A stretch of 64,000 bases of DNA from NCBI RefSeq assembly GCF_002262885.1, contig NZ_NKYF01000012.1, forward strand, positions 1-64,000, read 5' to 3'. The translations under genes were made by a program, and so were the position numbers. The first letter of the stretch is position 1. Every line of letters begins with the position of its first letter. A model generated the notes under the pieces. That model searched no databases. It had not been told where the DNA came from and worked only from the letters and a program-made list of their open reading frames with translations. Source of the stretch: Pseudonocardia sp. MH-G8 (lineage in GTDB: Bacteria > Actinomycetota > Actinomycetes > Mycobacteriales > Pseudonocardiaceae). Positions 61,840-64,000 of this stretch are shown here, in pieces.

Positions 61840-64000
61840 ATGGGCGAGGTGCGCGGCTACTGCACCCTCTGCCGTTCGCGCTGCGGCGGCATCTACACCG
61901 TCGAGGCCGGTGCGCTGGTGTCGGTCCGGCCCGACGTCGAGCACCCCACCGGTCAGGCGATGTGTCCGAAGGGCAGGGCCGCGCCGGAGATCGTGCACAG
62001 CCCGGACCGCCTGACGCGTCCGCTGCGCCGCACCACACCCCGATCGGATCCGGATCCGCGGTGGCGGGAGATCGGGTGGGACGAGGCGCTCGCCGAGATC
62101 GCGGAGCGGCTCGGGGAGGTCCGCGACACCAGCGGCCCGGAGGCCGTCGCCTTCTCGGTGACCTCGCCGAGCGGCACGGCGATGTCCGATTCCATCGACT
62201 GGGTCGAGCGCTTCATCCGGCTCTACGGCAGCCCGAACATCTGCTACTCGACCGAGATCTGCAACTGGCACAAGGACTACGCACACGCCTTCACCTTCGG
62301 TAGCAGCCTCCCGGCGCCCGACTACGCGGGCACCGACCTGGCGATCCTGTGGGGGCACAACCCGGCCAAGACCTGGCTGGCGCAGTCCACGGCCCTGGCC
62401 GAGGCGCGGTCCCGCGGCGCCCGCCTCGCGGTGGTGGACCCACGCCGCTCCACCAGCGCGCTGCAGGCCGACCACTGGCTGCGGGTGCGGCCGGGCACGG
62501 ACGCGGCGCTCGCCATGGGTATCGCACACGAGCTCGTCCGCCGAGGCGGTCACGACGAGGGTTTCGTGCGGGCCTGGAGCAACGGGCCGATGCTGGTCCG
62601 CGGCGACACCGGCCGGTTCCTCCGAGCCGAGGACATCGACCCGGCAACCACCGGTTTCGTCGTCTGGAACGAACGCACCGGCCGGGCCGAGCCCTACGAC
62701 ACGACGTTCCCGGCGGCCGCGCCGGACGCCCTGGCGCTGCGGGGCACCCGGCGGGTCCGCACGCGGGCGGGCGACGTCGACTGCGTTCCCGCCTTCGAGC
62801 GGTACGCGCAGGCCTGTGCGGAGTGGCCCGTGGAGCGCACCGCTGCGGTCACGGGTGTGGAGCCCGAACGGGTCAGCGCCTTCGTCGACGACCTGGCCGC
62901 CGCGCGGTCCGTGGCCTACGCCGCCTGGTCGGGCGTGGGGCAGAGCGCGAACGCGACGCAGACCGAACGCGCGATCGCCACCCTCTACGCGTTGACCGGG
63001 AGCTACGACGCCCCGGGCGGCAACGTCGTGCTCCCCCAGCTCCCGGTGAACGCCGTGACCGGGTTCGACCAGCTCGCCCCCGCGCAGCGCGCCAAGGCGC
63101 TCGGAGCGCAGCGCCTCCCGCTCGGACCGCCCGCGCAGGGGTGGGTCACCGCACGGGACCTGTGCGAGGCGATCCTGGACGAGCGGCCCTACCCGGTGCG
63201 GGCGCTCGTGTCGTTCGGGGGGAACCTGCTGCTCTCCCAGCCCGACCCCGTTCGCACGGCCGCCGCACTGCGCAACCTCGAGTTCTCGGTCCACCTCGAC
63301 CTGTTCATGAACCCGACCGCGCAGCTCGCCGACATCGTGCTGCCGGTCGGGACCGCGTGGGAGCGCGAGGCCATCAGGATCGGTTTCGCGGGCAGCGAAC
63401 GGGGGCAGGAACACGTCCAGCACCGACCGAGGATGGTCGAGCCGGTCGGGCAGGCGCGCTCGGACACCGAGGTGGTGTTCGACCTGGCACAGCGCCTTGG
63501 CATGGGGGCGGACTTCTTCGACGGCGACGTCGAGGCGGCCTGGAACCACCAGCTGGCTCCGCTCGGGATCACCGTCGACGAGCTGCGCGAGCGCCCCGGC
63601 GGCATCCGGATCCCCCTCACGACGCGCCATCGCAAGTACGCCGATGCGCTCGAGCATGGGGGCGTGGCGGGGTTCGCCACGCCGACCCGGCGCGTCGAGC
63701 TGTACTCCGAGCGGCTCGCCGAGCACGGCTACCCGGCCGTGCCCGTCCAGCCGGAGGCGGCGCCCGACCTCCGGTTCCCGCTGGTGCTGACCTGCGCCAA
63801 GAGCGGGCACTTCTGCCACAGCCAGCACCGCGGGATCTCCTCGTTGCGCCGGCGTTCCCCCGAGCCGGTCGTCGACGTGAGCGGGTCGACGGCCGCGGCC
63901 CACGGCATCGCCGACGGCGACCAGGTGGAGATCGCCACCGCCAACGCCTCCGTGCGGATGCGCGCCCGCATCGACCCGGCCCTGCACCCCGACGTCGTGG
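61840..64000 (+). CDS. Molybdopterin-dependent oxidoreductase, large subunit (partial, runs off window)
   Basis: The first 720 residues of a DMSO-reductase-family enzyme. An N-terminal [4Fe-4S] motif CTLCRSRC plus CPKGR is followed by the Mo-bisPGD domains: SICYSTEICNWHK-like segment NICYSTEICNWHKDYAHAF with a candidate Mo-ligand Cys, LAILWGHNPAKTW, RLAVVDPRRS, HWLRVRPGTDAALAMGIAHELV, and the C-terminal cofactor-binding barrel starting FPLVLTCAKSGHFCHSQHRG. No signal peptide is seen, so it is cytoplasmic. The type (formate dehydrogenase, polysulfide reductase, acetylene hydratase or other) cannot be fixed. The coding frame is still open at the right edge. Confidence 0.9.
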   Translation, partial: MGEVRGYCTLCRSRCGGIYTVEAGALVSVRPDVEHPTGQAMCPKGRAAPEIVHSPDRLTRPLRRTTPRSDPDPRWREIGWDEALAEIAERLGEVRDTSGPEAVAFSVTSPSGTAMSDSIDWVERFIRLYGSPNICYSTEICNWHKDYAHAFTFGSSLPAPDYAGTDLAILWGHNPAKTWLAQSTALAEARSRGARLAVVDPRRSTSALQADHWLRVRPGTDAALAMGIAHELVRRGGHDEGFVRAWSNGPMLVRGDTGRFLRAEDIDPATTGFVVWNERTGRAEPYDTTFPAAAPDALALRGTRRVRTRAGDVDCVPAFERYAQACAEWPVERTAAVTGVEPERVSAFVDDLAAARSVAYAAWSGVGQSANATQTERAIATLYALTGSYDAPGGNVVLPQLPVNAVTGFDQLAPAQRAKALGAQRLPLGPPAQGWVTARDLCEAILDERPYPVRALVSFGGNLLLSQPDPVRTAAALRNLEFSVHLDLFMNPTAQLADIVLPVGTAWEREAIRIGFAGSERGQEHVQHRPRMVEPVGQARSDTEVVFDLAQRLGMGADFFDGDVEAAWNHQLAPLGITVDELRERPGGIRIPLTTRHRKYADALEHGGVAGFATPTRRVELYSERLAEHGYPAVPVQPEAAPDLRFPLVLTCAKSGHFCHSQHRGISSLRRRSPEPVVDVSGSTAAAHGIADGDQVEIATANASVRMRARIDPALHPDVV

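Overview
The window is very GC-rich, tightly packed DNA from an actinomycete. Pointers are an Lsr2 nucleoid protein, a SARP/AfsR-type regulator, many GTG starts, four-base ATGA/GTGA overlaps between operon genes, a DUF222/HNH element and a Pls/PosA-type peptide synthetase. Pseudonocardiaceae is a plausible family, but that is inference. I see no rRNA, tRNA, CRISPR array or classical insertion sequence. It reads as an accessory catabolic and stress region with many small regulated units.

Region by region. 1-10.8 kb: a sugar-acid style block (GntR/FCD regulator, GntP permease, IlvD/Edd dehydratase), then a reverse-strand operon running enolase-superfamily dehydratase > iron alcohol dehydrogenase > heterodimeric ABC exporter, divergent from an IclR regulator. 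10.8-13 kb: ferredoxin and cytochrome P450 divergent from a TetR regulator. 13-17.5 kb: TerC manganese-exporter-family gene behind a yybP-ykoY riboswitch, a frameshifted NADAR gene, an alpha/beta hydrolase with tandem operators, a TetR regulator and 2,2-dialkylglycine decarboxylase. 17.5-27 kb: two small genes, then an overlapping operon (FAD amine oxidase, hydantoinase/oxoprolinase A and B, tripartite tricarboxylate-type transporter TctC-B-A) divergent from an RpiR regulator. 27-30.7 kb: Rieske oxygenase and sarcosine-oxidase-like flavoprotein divergent from a LysR regulator. 30.7-36 kb: Pls/PosA-family synthetase with an overlapping M1 aminopeptidase. 36-40.7 kb: two-component system, AlgG-like beta-helix lipoprotein, Lsr2. 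40.7-46 kb: phosphonoacetate hydrolase, LysR, DctA-type symporter, then an amidase. 46-50.4 kb: SARP/NB-ARC/TPR regulator, a secreted protein and a TetR regulator. 50.4-56.5 kb: TetR, second riboswitch-TerC unit, FUSC membrane protein, exonuclease-BRCT-TerD fusion. 56.6-64 kb: aldehyde dehydrogenase, a 787-base non-coding stretch with a long inverted repeat, a DUF222/HNH unit flanked by identical palindromes, a carboxylesterase and a molybdopterin oxidoreductase running off the right edge.

Working together: most units are a catabolic enzyme set plus transporter plus one local regulator, which suggests scavenging of N-methylated or quaternary amines, cyclic amides, sugar acids, phosphonoacetate and dialkylglycines. 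The two TerC genes, each behind a predicted Mn2+ riboswitch whose 3' side can pair with the ribosome binding site, form a duplicated metal-homeostasis module. The Pls/PosA synthetase with its aminopeptidase is the best candidate for an uncharacterised natural-product system.
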